Shown piece after piece: positions 52,860 to 60,243 of a DNA stretch of 64,000 bases; position 1 is the first letter of the stretch, and every line of letters starts with the position of its first letter. The translations under genes were made by a program, and so were the position numbers. The notes below the pieces were generated by a model. The model had not been told where the DNA came from and searched no databases. It saw nothing but the letters and a program-made list of their open reading frames with translations. The stretch is from Kallipyga massiliensis ph2 (GTDB taxonomy: Bacteria > Bacillota > Clostridia > Tissierellales > Peptoniphilaceae): contig NZ_HE978585.1 in NCBI RefSeq assembly GCF_000311985.1, forward strand, positions 466,346-530,345. Direction: 5' to 3'.

Positions 52860-53732
52860 TTATTTTAATAGATCGGTGACTTGACCGAGGTTGAGCTCAA
52901 AGGAGACACCCCGCTGGAGATAGTCGGGTTGGTAGCGGGTGTTGAGCATGGCATCATGAACGAACTTGGAAGCAAAGCGGACGGCACTTTCCAGGTCCTT
53001 TCCGGTATAGAGGGCGGCGATCAGGGAGGAAGCATAGAGATCCCCGGTCCCGTGGATAAAGAAATCCAGGAGGTCTTCCGAAACGGCAGTCATTTCGCTG
53101 TCCTGGCCTTGGATGTAGTTGATGATTTTCCCTTCTTTTTGGATCCCTTTTAGAACAACAACTTTAGCCCCCATTTCCAGCAAAGCATCCAGAATGAGGT
53201 GGACCTGCTTTTCATCGGGACTTTGACCGGGGTAGTCCATCCCGGTTAAAATACCGGCTTCTGTCAGATTAGGAAGGAGAAGGTCAGCTCCATCCACCAG
53301 GTCTTTCATCTTTTCACACATCTCTTCCGAGTACGTCGGATACCGCTGTCCACCATCGCCCATGACGGGGTCAACTAAACGGAGGGCATGAGGATAGTCC
53401 TGGTAGATGGACTGGATGATTTCCACCTGTTCGGCGGAACCCAGAAAGCCGGAATATACTCCATCCAGGGCCATATTGGCCCCGTTCTTCCAGTGGTTCA
53501 ATACCTTGGGCAGGAAGTCCGTCGTATCATGCATGACGAAGTCCGAATAGAGAGTATGGGTGGAGAAAAGCGAGGTGGGCAAGGGACAGACATCAACGCC
53601 GGCAGCGGATAGGAGGGGGATAGCCACTCCAAGGGAGCATTTCCCATAGCCGCAGAGGTCGTGAACGGCTGCCACTCTGGGGATGTACTTGCCTTGACGC
53701 TCATAGAGAATCACATCATTATTTTTTTTCAT
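52860..53732 (-). CDS. Pyridoxamine / pyridoxal kinase
   Basis: Phosphorylates B6 vitamers to make pyridoxal phosphate. The 290-residue ribokinase-fold protein shows AAVHDLCGYGKCSLGVAIP near 18, VDPVMGDGGQRYPTYSEEM near 120, LPNLTEAGILTG, and the catalytic HGTGDLYASSLIAAL near 230, the PdxK/PdxY pattern. Two ATGs overlap at 53732-53735; I choose the second (MKKNNDVILYERQG), which leaves 5 nt after AAGGAGG. The frame is open 40 codons upstream, but that part crosses the promoter. Convergent with thyA. Confidence 0.92.
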   Translation of the reverse strand: MKKNNDVILYERQGKYIPRVAAVHDLCGYGKCSLGVAIPLLSAAGVDVCPLPTSLFSTHTLYSDFVMHDTTDFLPKVLNHWKNGANMALDGVYSGFLGSAEQVEIIQSIYQDYPHALRLVDPVMGDGGQRYPTYSEEMCEKMKDLVDGADLLLPNLTEAGILTGMDYPGQSPDEKQVHLILDALLEMGAKVVVLKGIQKEGKIINYIQGQDSEMTAVSEDLLDFFIHGTGDLYASSLIAALYTGKDLESAVRFASKFVHDAMLNTRYQPDYLQRGVSFELNLGQVTDLLK

Positions 53733-53761
53733 CATTACCTCCTTGTTTTTTGTGCTCTTGT

Positions 53762-53790
53762 AGTCTACTCCTGAAAAGGTTTGTAGACAA
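53762..53790 (-). promoter_or_regulatory. Candidate promoter and dyad of the pyridoxamine kinase gene
   Basis: On the minus strand, TTGTCT (complement of 53785-53790), a 17-bp spacer and TAGACT (complement of 53762-53767). GTCTAC and GTAGAC at the two boxes are inverted repeats, so a dimeric regulator could span the promoter. Confidence 0.5.
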
Positions 53791-53948
53791 TGCCCCGGTA
53801 TATTCATTTTTCGCATGAACTCGAAAGGAAAAAAGAATAGTTTTTTCTCCCTCATAACATGAACTTTACAATGGGCCTTTAGAATGAAAAATGAGCATTC
53901 CTGTTTGTGTGGATTGCCCCAAAATTATTGAAAATGAAGGGAGAACTC

Positions 53949-56384
53949 ATGTATTCCAAATCATCAAAGGGCCTACGCTTTCTTGCCGGCCTCTTGGCTT
54001 TGGCTCTGGTCCTGACCTTTGCCTTGCCCATGACGGCCTTTGCGGAAGAGGCTCAGGAAAACAAGATCCTGTCCATCAATGCCCATGTTGGGGACTATTC
54101 AGAGAGTTCCAAAAATGGCTTTGGTGCCAACATCTCTTTTGCTACCAAGACGGATGGGCCGGGAAAACTTCAAGTCAAAAAGGGCGATGTCGTCGTCTTT
54201 GAAGAAAGCCTGGCCAATGGTAACAAGGGCGGTGATCCCTACTTCGATAGGAAGGATCATTCCAAGATTGCCCACTCCACCAACGACTATGTTTATACTT
54301 ACCAATTTGAACTCAAGGACTTAGAGGCGGATACCCTCTATACCTATACCGTTGAGGCCCTGGGCCAGACCCAAAAAGGTCAGTTCAAGACCGCCATCGG
54401 CAAGAACCAGGCGGGCCATGTCCGTTTTGCCTATTTGGGCGACCCCCAGGTCCACAACAGCAAGCACGGAGAGGCCACCGGGGCCATCTTCAACTTGATC
54501 TCCGAGATCTCTGCCAAGAACTCCCTCGACTTCATCTACATTGCCGGGGACCATACGGACAAGGGTTATGAGGTCCAATCCAAGGTGGACACGCCCAAGG
54601 ATGCCAATGACAAGAAGGCATCGGGACTGCCTTTCGGGCATGAATGGGAAGACTTCTTTAATAATAAGGGTCAGTATCCCAATGCCACCCAGAAGGCCCT
54701 CCTCAACCACCTCCTCCTCTCCACCCAGGGAAACCACGACACCACCGACTTCAACGGTCGGATCAATGTCCCTGACCCCATCTACAACAACGAAAAAGAC
54801 ACCGACTTTGTCAAAGGCGTCTATTCCTATGTCGCCGGTCCCATGAAGTTCATCATCCTCAACAATGCCTCCTATGAGACCCAGGACCTGGCCAACAATG
54901 CCAACTTCCAGAAGATGATGGCCTACCTCAAGCAGGAAGTGAAGTCAGCCAAGGAAGAGGGCCTATGGACCGTGGTCGGCTTCCACAAGCCCCTCTATAC
55001 CGGGGCCTCCCACATCAGTGATGACGATGTGGCCGCCTACCGCAAGGCCATGAACAAGGTCTTCACCGACTTAGATATTGACCTGGTACTAAACGGCCAT
55101 GACCATGTCTACTCCCGTGGCTTCATCAATGCCCAAGGGGAAAAGGCAACCCAAGCCAACACCGCAGCGGAAGGAAATGTCTTCTACCATGTCAAGAACG
55201 CCCCCTTCCATATGGTTTCCGAGCATGCCGGCGGTCTCAAGTGGTATGAAGCGGTTGACTATACCAAGGACATCACCAAGGGCGACCCCCTGACCCCGGA
55301 CTACAAGTTCCTGGATAAGAACGGGGCAAAAGAAGTGCCTCCCTCCAGCGAGAAGAAAGATACCACCGTGGTCATTGTGGATATGACGGCCGATCGTGCC
55401 GAATTCACCACCTACAAGCTTCACTATGACCAGAAGACCTCCAAGGTGGACAAGGAGGCCTATATCTATGACCGGTTCACCGTCCTCCGCCGCCAGGCCC
55501 CCCAGCGGGTTGCCGGGTCCACTCGTTTGGAAACAGCCTTGGCCAATGCCCAGGCCTACCAGAAGGCGGACACCGTCCTCATCGCCCGCAGCGACGATTT
55601 TGCCGATGCCCTGTCGGCTTCCGTCTATGCCAAGTTGCTGAAGGCCCCCATCCTCCTCTCCAAGACCGACTTCCTCTATGACGGCATTAAGACGGAAATT
55701 GCCAGACTGGGTGCCAAGAAAGCCATCCTGGTCGGCGGAGATAAGGCCCTCTCCATGGCCTGTGAGAAAGAACTCAAGGACATCAAGGGTTTGGAAGTTT
55801 CCCGCATTGACGGGACCGACCGCTATGATACCTCGGTCAAGTTAGCCGGCCTCATCGCTAAGGCCAACAAGACCGTGGACGGCGTCTACGTCGCCACCGG
55901 AACCAACTTTGCCGACGCCCTTGCAGTTTCTCCATTGGCCGCCGGTCAAGCCCGCCCCATCCTCCTCACCCGTCCCGATGCCTTGCCCCAATCCGTCAAG
56001 GACGGCATCAAGAGCCTGGGCGTGAAGAATGTCACCATCTTAGGTGGGAAAAAGGCGGTTTCTGAAGCCGTTGCCGCTGCCCTCCCCGGAGCTAGCCGTT
56101 TGGAAGGGGAAACCCGCTATGAAACGTCGGCCATGATCGCTGAAAAAATGGTGGAAGCCAAGCTGGCATACCTGGCAACGGGCGAAGAATTTGCCGACGC
56201 CTTAGTCGCCGGTCCTGTCGCTGCCGAAAAGCAAGCCCCCATACTCCTGGTCCAGCCCAAGAAGCTCCCGGATGCGGTGGCTTCCTATCTGAAGAAGTCC
56301 AAGATCAAGGAAGTCATTGTCCTTGGCGGGGATGCTGCGGTGGATGATGCTGTCGCCAGCGGAGCGGACAATCTCATCAAATAG
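53949..56384 (+). CDS. Cell-surface metallophosphoesterase with three CWB2 repeats (811 aa)
   Basis: Secreted, wall-bound phosphatase-like protein. A signal peptide (residues 1-32, ending TAFA) and an N-terminal fibronectin-like domain as in purple acid phosphatases come first. The calcineurin-like domain follows, with metal ligands in YLGDPQVH near 163, IAGDHTDKG near 198, TQGNHDTTD near 260, VGFHKP near 340 and LNGHDHVYSRG near 380. CWB2 repeats start near 519, 617 and 714. I start at ATG 53949 (MYSKSSKGLRF) behind AAGGGAGAACTC. It may release phosphate from extracellular esters. Same wall-binding layout as the 22271 protein. Confidence 0.92.
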   Translation: MYSKSSKGLRFLAGLLALALVLTFALPMTAFAEEAQENKILSINAHVGDYSESSKNGFGANISFATKTDGPGKLQVKKGDVVVFEESLANGNKGGDPYFDRKDHSKIAHSTNDYVYTYQFELKDLEADTLYTYTVEALGQTQKGQFKTAIGKNQAGHVRFAYLGDPQVHNSKHGEATGAIFNLISEISAKNSLDFIYIAGDHTDKGYEVQSKVDTPKDANDKKASGLPFGHEWEDFFNNKGQYPNATQKALLNHLLLSTQGNHDTTDFNGRINVPDPIYNNEKDTDFVKGVYSYVAGPMKFIILNNASYETQDLANNANFQKMMAYLKQEVKSAKEEGLWTVVGFHKPLYTGASHISDDDVAAYRKAMNKVFTDLDIDLVLNGHDHVYSRGFINAQGEKATQANTAAEGNVFYHVKNAPFHMVSEHAGGLKWYEAVDYTKDITKGDPLTPDYKFLDKNGAKEVPPSSEKKDTTVVIVDMTADRAEFTTYKLHYDQKTSKVDKEAYIYDRFTVLRRQAPQRVAGSTRLETALANAQAYQKADTVLIARSDDFADALSASVYAKLLKAPILLSKTDFLYDGIKTEIARLGAKKAILVGGDKALSMACEKELKDIKGLEVSRIDGTDRYDTSVKLAGLIAKANKTVDGVYVATGTNFADALAVSPLAAGQARPILLTRPDALPQSVKDGIKSLGVKNVTILGGKKAVSEAVAAALPGASRLEGETRYETSAMIAEKMVEAKLAYLATGEEFADALVAGPVAAEKQAPILLVQPKKLPDAVASYLKKSKIKEVIVLGGDAAVDDAVASGADNLIK

Positions 56385-56417
56385 TTTTTTCCGATTATTT
56401 CTCTCCTTAGTCTATAG

Positions 56418-56466
56418 GGAAAAGGGGGAAGGCCCGGTGGCCTTTCCCCTTTTCTCTTTTTTTGCC
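56418..56466 (+). terminator. Terminator after the phosphoesterase gene
   Basis: GAAAAGGGGGAAGGCC and GGCCTTTCCCCTTTTC pair with one mismatch around CGGT, followed by TCTTTTTTT. Confidence 0.92.
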
Positions 56467-56500
56467 CCCTCATGTACAATAAAGAAGAAAGGAGGGAACC

Positions 56501-57406
56501 ATGGCGGAGCGAACCTATTTATCCATTGACTTAAAATCGTTTTATGCCTCGGTGGAGTGCGTGGAGAGGGGGACGGCCCAGCGCCTGACCAAGTACAGCC
56601 TCCACACCATGGGGGATATCGCCCTCTGCTCGGTGGGGGAGCCGGGCCACGCCTACAATGAGGACCTCCTCTATGACCTCTTTGGGGTCAATGCGGAGCT
56701 CCTCATCGACCATGCCTGGGGCTACGAACCCTGCCGAATTTCGGACATCAAGGCCTATGTCCCCCGGTCCAAGTCCCTCTCCCGGGGCCAGGTCCTCTCC
56801 ACCCCCTATTCCTTTGATAAGGCCCGCCTGGTCATGCGGGAGATGGCCGACCTCCTGGCCCTGGACCTGGTGGCCAGGGGCCTGGTGACGGACCAGGTTT
56901 CCCTGACCGTGGGCTATGACGTGGTCAACCTCCGGGATCCCCACCTGGCCCAGGCCTACCATGGAGAAGACAAGAAGGATATGTACGGCCGCCGGCTGCC
57001 GAAGGAGGCCCACAAGTCCCTCCCCTTGGGGATGGAGACGGCCGCATCCTCGGTCATTATGGAGGCCCTGACCCGGATTTTCGACCAGGTGGTGGACCCT
57101 CGCCTCTATATCCGGCGGCTGTATGTCGTGGCCGACCGGGTCATGGCTGAGAGGGAAGTCAGGACGGACCAGGCCTCCCAGCTGGATTTCTTTGGCCGGA
57201 TGGATGAGGCCGGGGACGAGGGACCGGGTGGCCGGAGCGGGGAAGAGGCCCCGAAGAAGGACCTGGACAAGGAGCGTCGGGTCCAGGAGGCCCTGGTGGA
57301 GATTAAGAGGAAGTATGGGAAGAATGCGGTCCTTCGTGGGATGAACCTGGAAGAAGGTGCCACGGCCAAGGACCGGAATGACCGGATTGGGGGGCATAAG
57401 GCATGA
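56501..57406 (+). CDS. Y-family DNA polymerase (UmuC/DinB-like) with the catalytic core deleted (301 aa)
   Basis: The frame begins with the normal N-terminus, RTYLSIDLKSFYASVECVERG, containing the first metal Asp. It jumps straight to the thumb, TAQRLTKYSLHTMGDIALC, then to little-finger sequence (YEPCRISDIKAYVPRSKSLS, VTDQVSLTVGYD) and an acidic/basic tail. Full-length relatives are about 420-500 residues. About 190 residues are missing, including the palm and the SIDE catalytic pair. The frame is intact across the junction. It may be a recent in-frame deletion or a core-less DNA-binding remnant. It overlaps the YolD-like gene by 4 bp. AAAGGAGGGAACC precedes the ATG. Confidence 0.82.
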   Translation: MAERTYLSIDLKSFYASVECVERGTAQRLTKYSLHTMGDIALCSVGEPGHAYNEDLLYDLFGVNAELLIDHAWGYEPCRISDIKAYVPRSKSLSRGQVLSTPYSFDKARLVMREMADLLALDLVARGLVTDQVSLTVGYDVVNLRDPHLAQAYHGEDKKDMYGRRLPKEAHKSLPLGMETAASSVIMEALTRIFDQVVDPRLYIRRLYVVADRVMAEREVRTDQASQLDFFGRMDEAGDEGPGGRSGEEAPKKDLDKERRVQEALVEIKRKYGKNAVLRGMNLEEGATAKDRNDRIGGHKA

Positions 57407-57852
57407 AAGACGCATACAAAAAGATTGCCCACCTGGGCCCATGGGAGCCCAAAAACCACCCCCGGATGTCCCGGGAAAACCGGGCCGCCCAGTTCTCCCC
57501 CTTCCAGGCCCTGACGGGCTATGAGGTCGCCATCCAAGAAGCGGGGCGGCCGACCCAAGAGAAGGCCCAAGTCTCCCAAGATGAGGTGGATGAGATCAAC
57601 CGAGCCCTGGCATACTTGACCGACCGGCTGGCGGAAGGGCCTGGGGGCCGGGCTGGAGACCACCCCTGCATCCGGATCCGCTTTTTCCGGGAGGATGAGC
57701 GAAAAGAAGGCGGCGCCTACCTTGTCAAAGAAGGGCGGGTCGCCGAGATCCGGGCCTTCCGACGACTCCTCCTCTTCGAGGATGGGGAGGAAATCCCCAT
57801 TGACCAGCTGAGAGAAGTGGAGATTATGGGGGAGGGAGTGGGGGAAGGTTGA
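57403..57852 (+). CDS. YolD-like protein
   Basis: A 149-residue protein. The segment HPRMSRENRAAQFSPFQALTGYEVA (residues 20-45, about) is the hallmark of YolD-like proteins, which in Firmicutes are encoded with Y-family polymerases and are often DNA-damage inducible. The remainder is charged with no known catalytic motif. The ATG overlaps the end of the polymerase gene (ATGA-type coupling). I see no clear LexA box upstream of the pair. Confidence 0.85.
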   Translation: MKDAYKKIAHLGPWEPKNHPRMSRENRAAQFSPFQALTGYEVAIQEAGRPTQEKAQVSQDEVDEINRALAYLTDRLAEGPGGRAGDHPCIRIRFFREDERKEGGAYLVKEGRVAEIRAFRRLLLFEDGEEIPIDQLREVEIMGEGVGEG

Positions 57853-57917
57853 CCAGGGCTAGCCTGACCTGGGAACATCATGCGCTCGCCAGCTCCTAGC
57901 CCCGCCAGAGCCAAAAA

Positions 57918-58167
57918 CCCTGACAATCCGCTAATTCCCGAGATAATCAGGGTCCGGAGCCCTGACAATTTCCAGAATCTCAAAAGTAGCAGGGGCAAAA
58001 ATGGCCCTGATAAAAGACCAGGACCGAAGAATGTCAGGGGAAAAACCCTGTCAAATTAGAGAATTTCAAGAATAGCAGGGCAAAAAAAGGCCCTGATAAT
58101 TTGGCATATAGCGATAATGTCAGGGGATGAAACCCTGATAATCCGCAAAATTCCGAGGTAATCAGGG
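57918..58167. repeat. Intergenic hairpin array E: six 41-45-bp units
   Basis: Units start with CCCTGA or CCCTGT at 57918, 57960, 58005, 58046, 58091 and 58133. Each ends with TCAGGG or GCAGGG, giving hairpins with CCCTGA/TCAGGG stems. The best copies extend to CCCTGATAATC/GGTAATCAGGG. The segments between arms, for example ATCCGCAAAATTCCGAG, vary more than in the other arrays, so this one looks older. It fills most of the gap between the YolD-like gene and the sigma factor gene. Confidence 0.85.
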
Positions 58168-58355
58168 TCTGGGGTCTCCTGGAACCGAGCAACTCATGAG
58201 TTCGGAGCCCAGGGCAGGAGCCACTGCCAGGGCCGCCTTTCCGGTTCCTCTTGTGGATAATGAAATCAAGGGATATCCTGTTCATTAGAGAATGCAGTAT
58301 AGCAAATCATATAAAGGATGCCTGGTCAAAATGCCGGGAGAAAGAGAAGTTTGTT

Positions 58356-58916
58356 ATGGAATTTTTGATAGGAAAGGAAGAGAAAGCCAATCGAGAAAAA
58401 CTAAGCCGACTCTATCAATCCTACCAACAGAGGCTCTTTTATTTTGCGGTTCAAATTTTGAAGGATCCCATGGCTGCGGAAGATGCCGTGCAGGATACCT
58501 TCTTGCGTGTCCGTTCTCATCTAGACCATATTGATGAAAAAGATCCTCATAAAACCGGTGCGCTCCTGTATATCGTTGTCAAGCATATCGCCTTTGATTG
58601 CCTGAAACGGCAAAAGAAGGTGATCATTTTGCCGGTGGATGAAGTGGAAAAATTGCTGACAAAAGACCAGGATTCTTTGGAAGATGAGGATTCCTCGGAA
58701 GATGGGGATTCAAGCTTGGAAGAAGCCTTCCGCAAGCTTTCTTTCGAGCACAGAGCCGTTCTCCAGCTGAGATATGATCAGTGTTTGCCCTATTCTGCTA
58801 TTGCACAGGTTCTTGACTTATCGGAGGCGACGGTTCGAAAGCGGTGTTCGCGGGCGAAAAAAAGATTGGAAGTCTTGATGGAAAGGGGGTCGGACCATGA
58901 AAAGAAAATTGGATGA
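58356..58916 (+). CDS. ECF-type RNA polymerase sigma factor (186 aa)
   Basis: Small sigma-70-family factor. Region 2 spans about residues 20-85 (YQQRLFYFAVQILKDPMAAEDAVQDTFLRV). An acidic linker follows, rich in Asp, Glu and Ser (about 100-122). Region 4 contains the helix-turn-helix YSAIAQVLDLSEATVRKRCSRAKKRL reported here in parts: LPYSAIAQVLDLS then TVRKRCSRAKKRL. I start at ATG 58356 (MEFLIGKEEK); the frame is open to 58251, but no better site is seen and the ribosome site is weak. It overlaps its likely anti-sigma partner by 20 bp. The genes downstream are the likely targets. Confidence 0.88.
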   Translation: MEFLIGKEEKANREKLSRLYQSYQQRLFYFAVQILKDPMAAEDAVQDTFLRVRSHLDHIDEKDPHKTGALLYIVVKHIAFDCLKRQKKVIILPVDEVEKLLTKDQDSLEDEDSSEDGDSSLEEAFRKLSFEHRAVLQLRYDQCLPYSAIAQVLDLSEATVRKRCSRAKKRLEVLMERGSDHEKKIG

Positions 58917-59598
58917 TGAGTTTCTATACAAAGAAATTCCAAAAATCGTTGAGAAGGATCTTATGGCTTTGCCAAAAGAAGAGGAATTGAATCATGTGTT
59001 TTCCGATTCCTTTGAAGAGCGGAGGAAAGAAATCATTGGTTTTCAATCGGAGGAAAAGAAGAAAAGATTCCTTTTTTCATCACCTCGTGCGGTAACCATT
59101 GCAGCGGTTTTGACCTTGTGCTTCCTCGTTACGCTAGGTTCTGTCCTGGCCGGGGAGATGTCACGAAAGTCAATCTTTCTTTTTATTCGTAAAACATTTA
59201 CTGACTTTATGACGATTTCTGTCCATGAAGAGCCCCTCCCCGGTGCGTCAAGCGAGAGTGATTGGATTTGGAAGCCGAAAGAACCCCGGTCTTTGGCACC
59301 CGGATTCAAGGAGACCTCTCGAAAGCAAACAGAAGACTTTTTAGAAATCTTCTATCAAAATGCGGCTGGAAATGAAATTTTCTTTACTACACATCCGCTT
59401 GTTGATGAGCAGATAATAATTGATACCGAAGATACAATACTTCATCAAGAAAAAATAGGAGGAGTAACCGTTTCCTACTTTGAAAAAAATGGGATGAGCT
59501 TTTTCTTTTGGCATGACTATGAATGTCGGTACCAGATATTAGGAGATGTAAAAGCTGATATTTTAATGCAAATCGTTAAAAAAATGTTGGGATCGTAG
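58897..59598 (+). CDS. Putative membrane anti-sigma factor (233 aa)
   Basis: The cytoplasmic N-terminal part (about 65 residues, charged) is followed by one membrane helix (about 66-88) and an extracytoplasmic domain. The end of that domain, SFFFWHDYECRYQILGDVKADIL, resembles the DUF4367-type domains that follow ECF sigma genes in Firmicutes. Overlap with the sigma gene (ATG at 58897, with AAAGGGGG upstream) supports a sigma/anti-sigma pair. The N-terminus lacks a zinc-binding HxxxCxxC motif, so it is not a ZAS-type anti-sigma. Confidence 0.72.
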   Translation: MKRKLDDEFLYKEIPKIVEKDLMALPKEEELNHVFSDSFEERRKEIIGFQSEEKKKRFLFSSPRAVTIAAVLTLCFLVTLGSVLAGEMSRKSIFLFIRKTFTDFMTISVHEEPLPGASSESDWIWKPKEPRSLAPGFKETSRKQTEDFLEIFYQNAAGNEIFFTTHPLVDEQIIIDTEDTILHQEKIGGVTVSYFEKNGMSFFFWHDYECRYQILGDVKADILMQIVKKMLGS

Positions 59599-59623
59599 AA
59601 TTTTTTAATAAAATATTTATTTT

Positions 59624-59691
59624 TGGGTCACAAAATGGCCTCCTTCTTCGTTATATAAGTAAGAGCAGAAAGAAGGAGGTTATTTTTTATG
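59624..59691 (+). promoter_or_regulatory. Ribosome-site-masking hairpin and possible internal promoter
   Basis: CCTCCTTCTT (59639-59648) is the exact complement of AAGAAGGAGG (59670-59679), which contains the Shine-Dalgarno of the ATG at 59689. Readthrough RNA from the sigma operon would fold and hide the site. GGGTCAC (59624-59630) and CGTTAT (59649-59654), 18 bp apart, resemble ECF-type promoter elements. Transcription from them would start inside the loop and omit the masking arm. The pairing is direct; the promoter is inference. Confidence 0.55.
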
Positions 59692-60132
59692 AAAAAAAGG
59701 AAGAGTCTCTTAATTGCCGGCCTGGCTCTATGTCTATTCAATTTCCCGATTCTTGCAAGAGCAGAGGATTGTAACACAAAAATCCTAGTGGAGACACCCC
59801 GGTTGATCCTCCAAAGAATGGAATACCTTTCTACAGCAAACGCTTATTTAACCATTGATTCTACTGGAAAAGCAACTGTGAAATGCCAAATAGTCGGTTA
59901 TAGGGGGACTACCTCAAGAATTCAAGCAAAGGTAATGCTACAACAATATACCAATGGCCGTTGGGCGTCCATTAGAGAATTTTCAGAATCTACAAACTTC
60001 TATCAACTGATCATTTCTGAAAGCCACAGAGTAAGTAGAGGTTATGCTTATCGACTGCTTGCTACTATTCAATCTTATAAGGGGACTGATGTCGAAAATA
60101 AGACAGTGACGAGTAGTAGTAAATATTATTGA
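59689..60132 (+). CDS. Small secreted protein (147 aa), sigma-factor-linked
   Basis: A signal peptide (residues 1-25, ending ARA) precedes a mature domain of about 120 residues predicted as beta-strands. A regular pattern is visible: STANAYLTIDSTGKATVKCQ, then VMLQQYTNGRWASI and SRGYAYRLLATIQSYKG. This recalls small secreted Firmicute proteins of the DUF6147 kind; that assignment is from memory and moderate. Two Cys in the mature part could form a disulfide. It occupies the position equivalent to the 44709 secreted protein in the intact locus. AAGGAGG precedes the ATG at 9 nt. Confidence 0.7.
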   Translation: MKKRKSLLIAGLALCLFNFPILARAEDCNTKILVETPRLILQRMEYLSTANAYLTIDSTGKATVKCQIVGYRGTTSRIQAKVMLQQYTNGRWASIREFSESTNFYQLIISESHRVSRGYAYRLLATIQSYKGTDVENKTVTSSSKYY

Positions 60133-60223
60133 AAGGAGGGTGAATACCTCTGAATTTTTGGGTGCTATTCATCCAATGGAGTTAGTTTCAACAGATAAGA
60201 CGATTATCGTTTATAGAAAATAA
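60132..60223 (+). other. Ribosome site, weak hairpin and 15-codon frame between two secreted-protein genes
   Basis: AAAGGAGG (60132-60139) is followed by GGGTGAATA (60138-60146) able to pair with TATTCATCC (60166-60174, one G-T pair). An ATG at 60176 then opens a 15-codon frame. It recalls the structured starts at 45100 and 61413, but the loop is large and the spacing differs. It may be a decayed version or chance. Confidence 0.25.
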
Positions 60224-60243
60224 TCAATTTAAGGAGTAGAACA

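Noticed and set aside
56466-56500. LexA/SOS box upstream of the Y-family polymerase
   Set aside because: No GAAC-N4-GTTC or similar dyad is visible; only a TACAAT -10-like hexamer.
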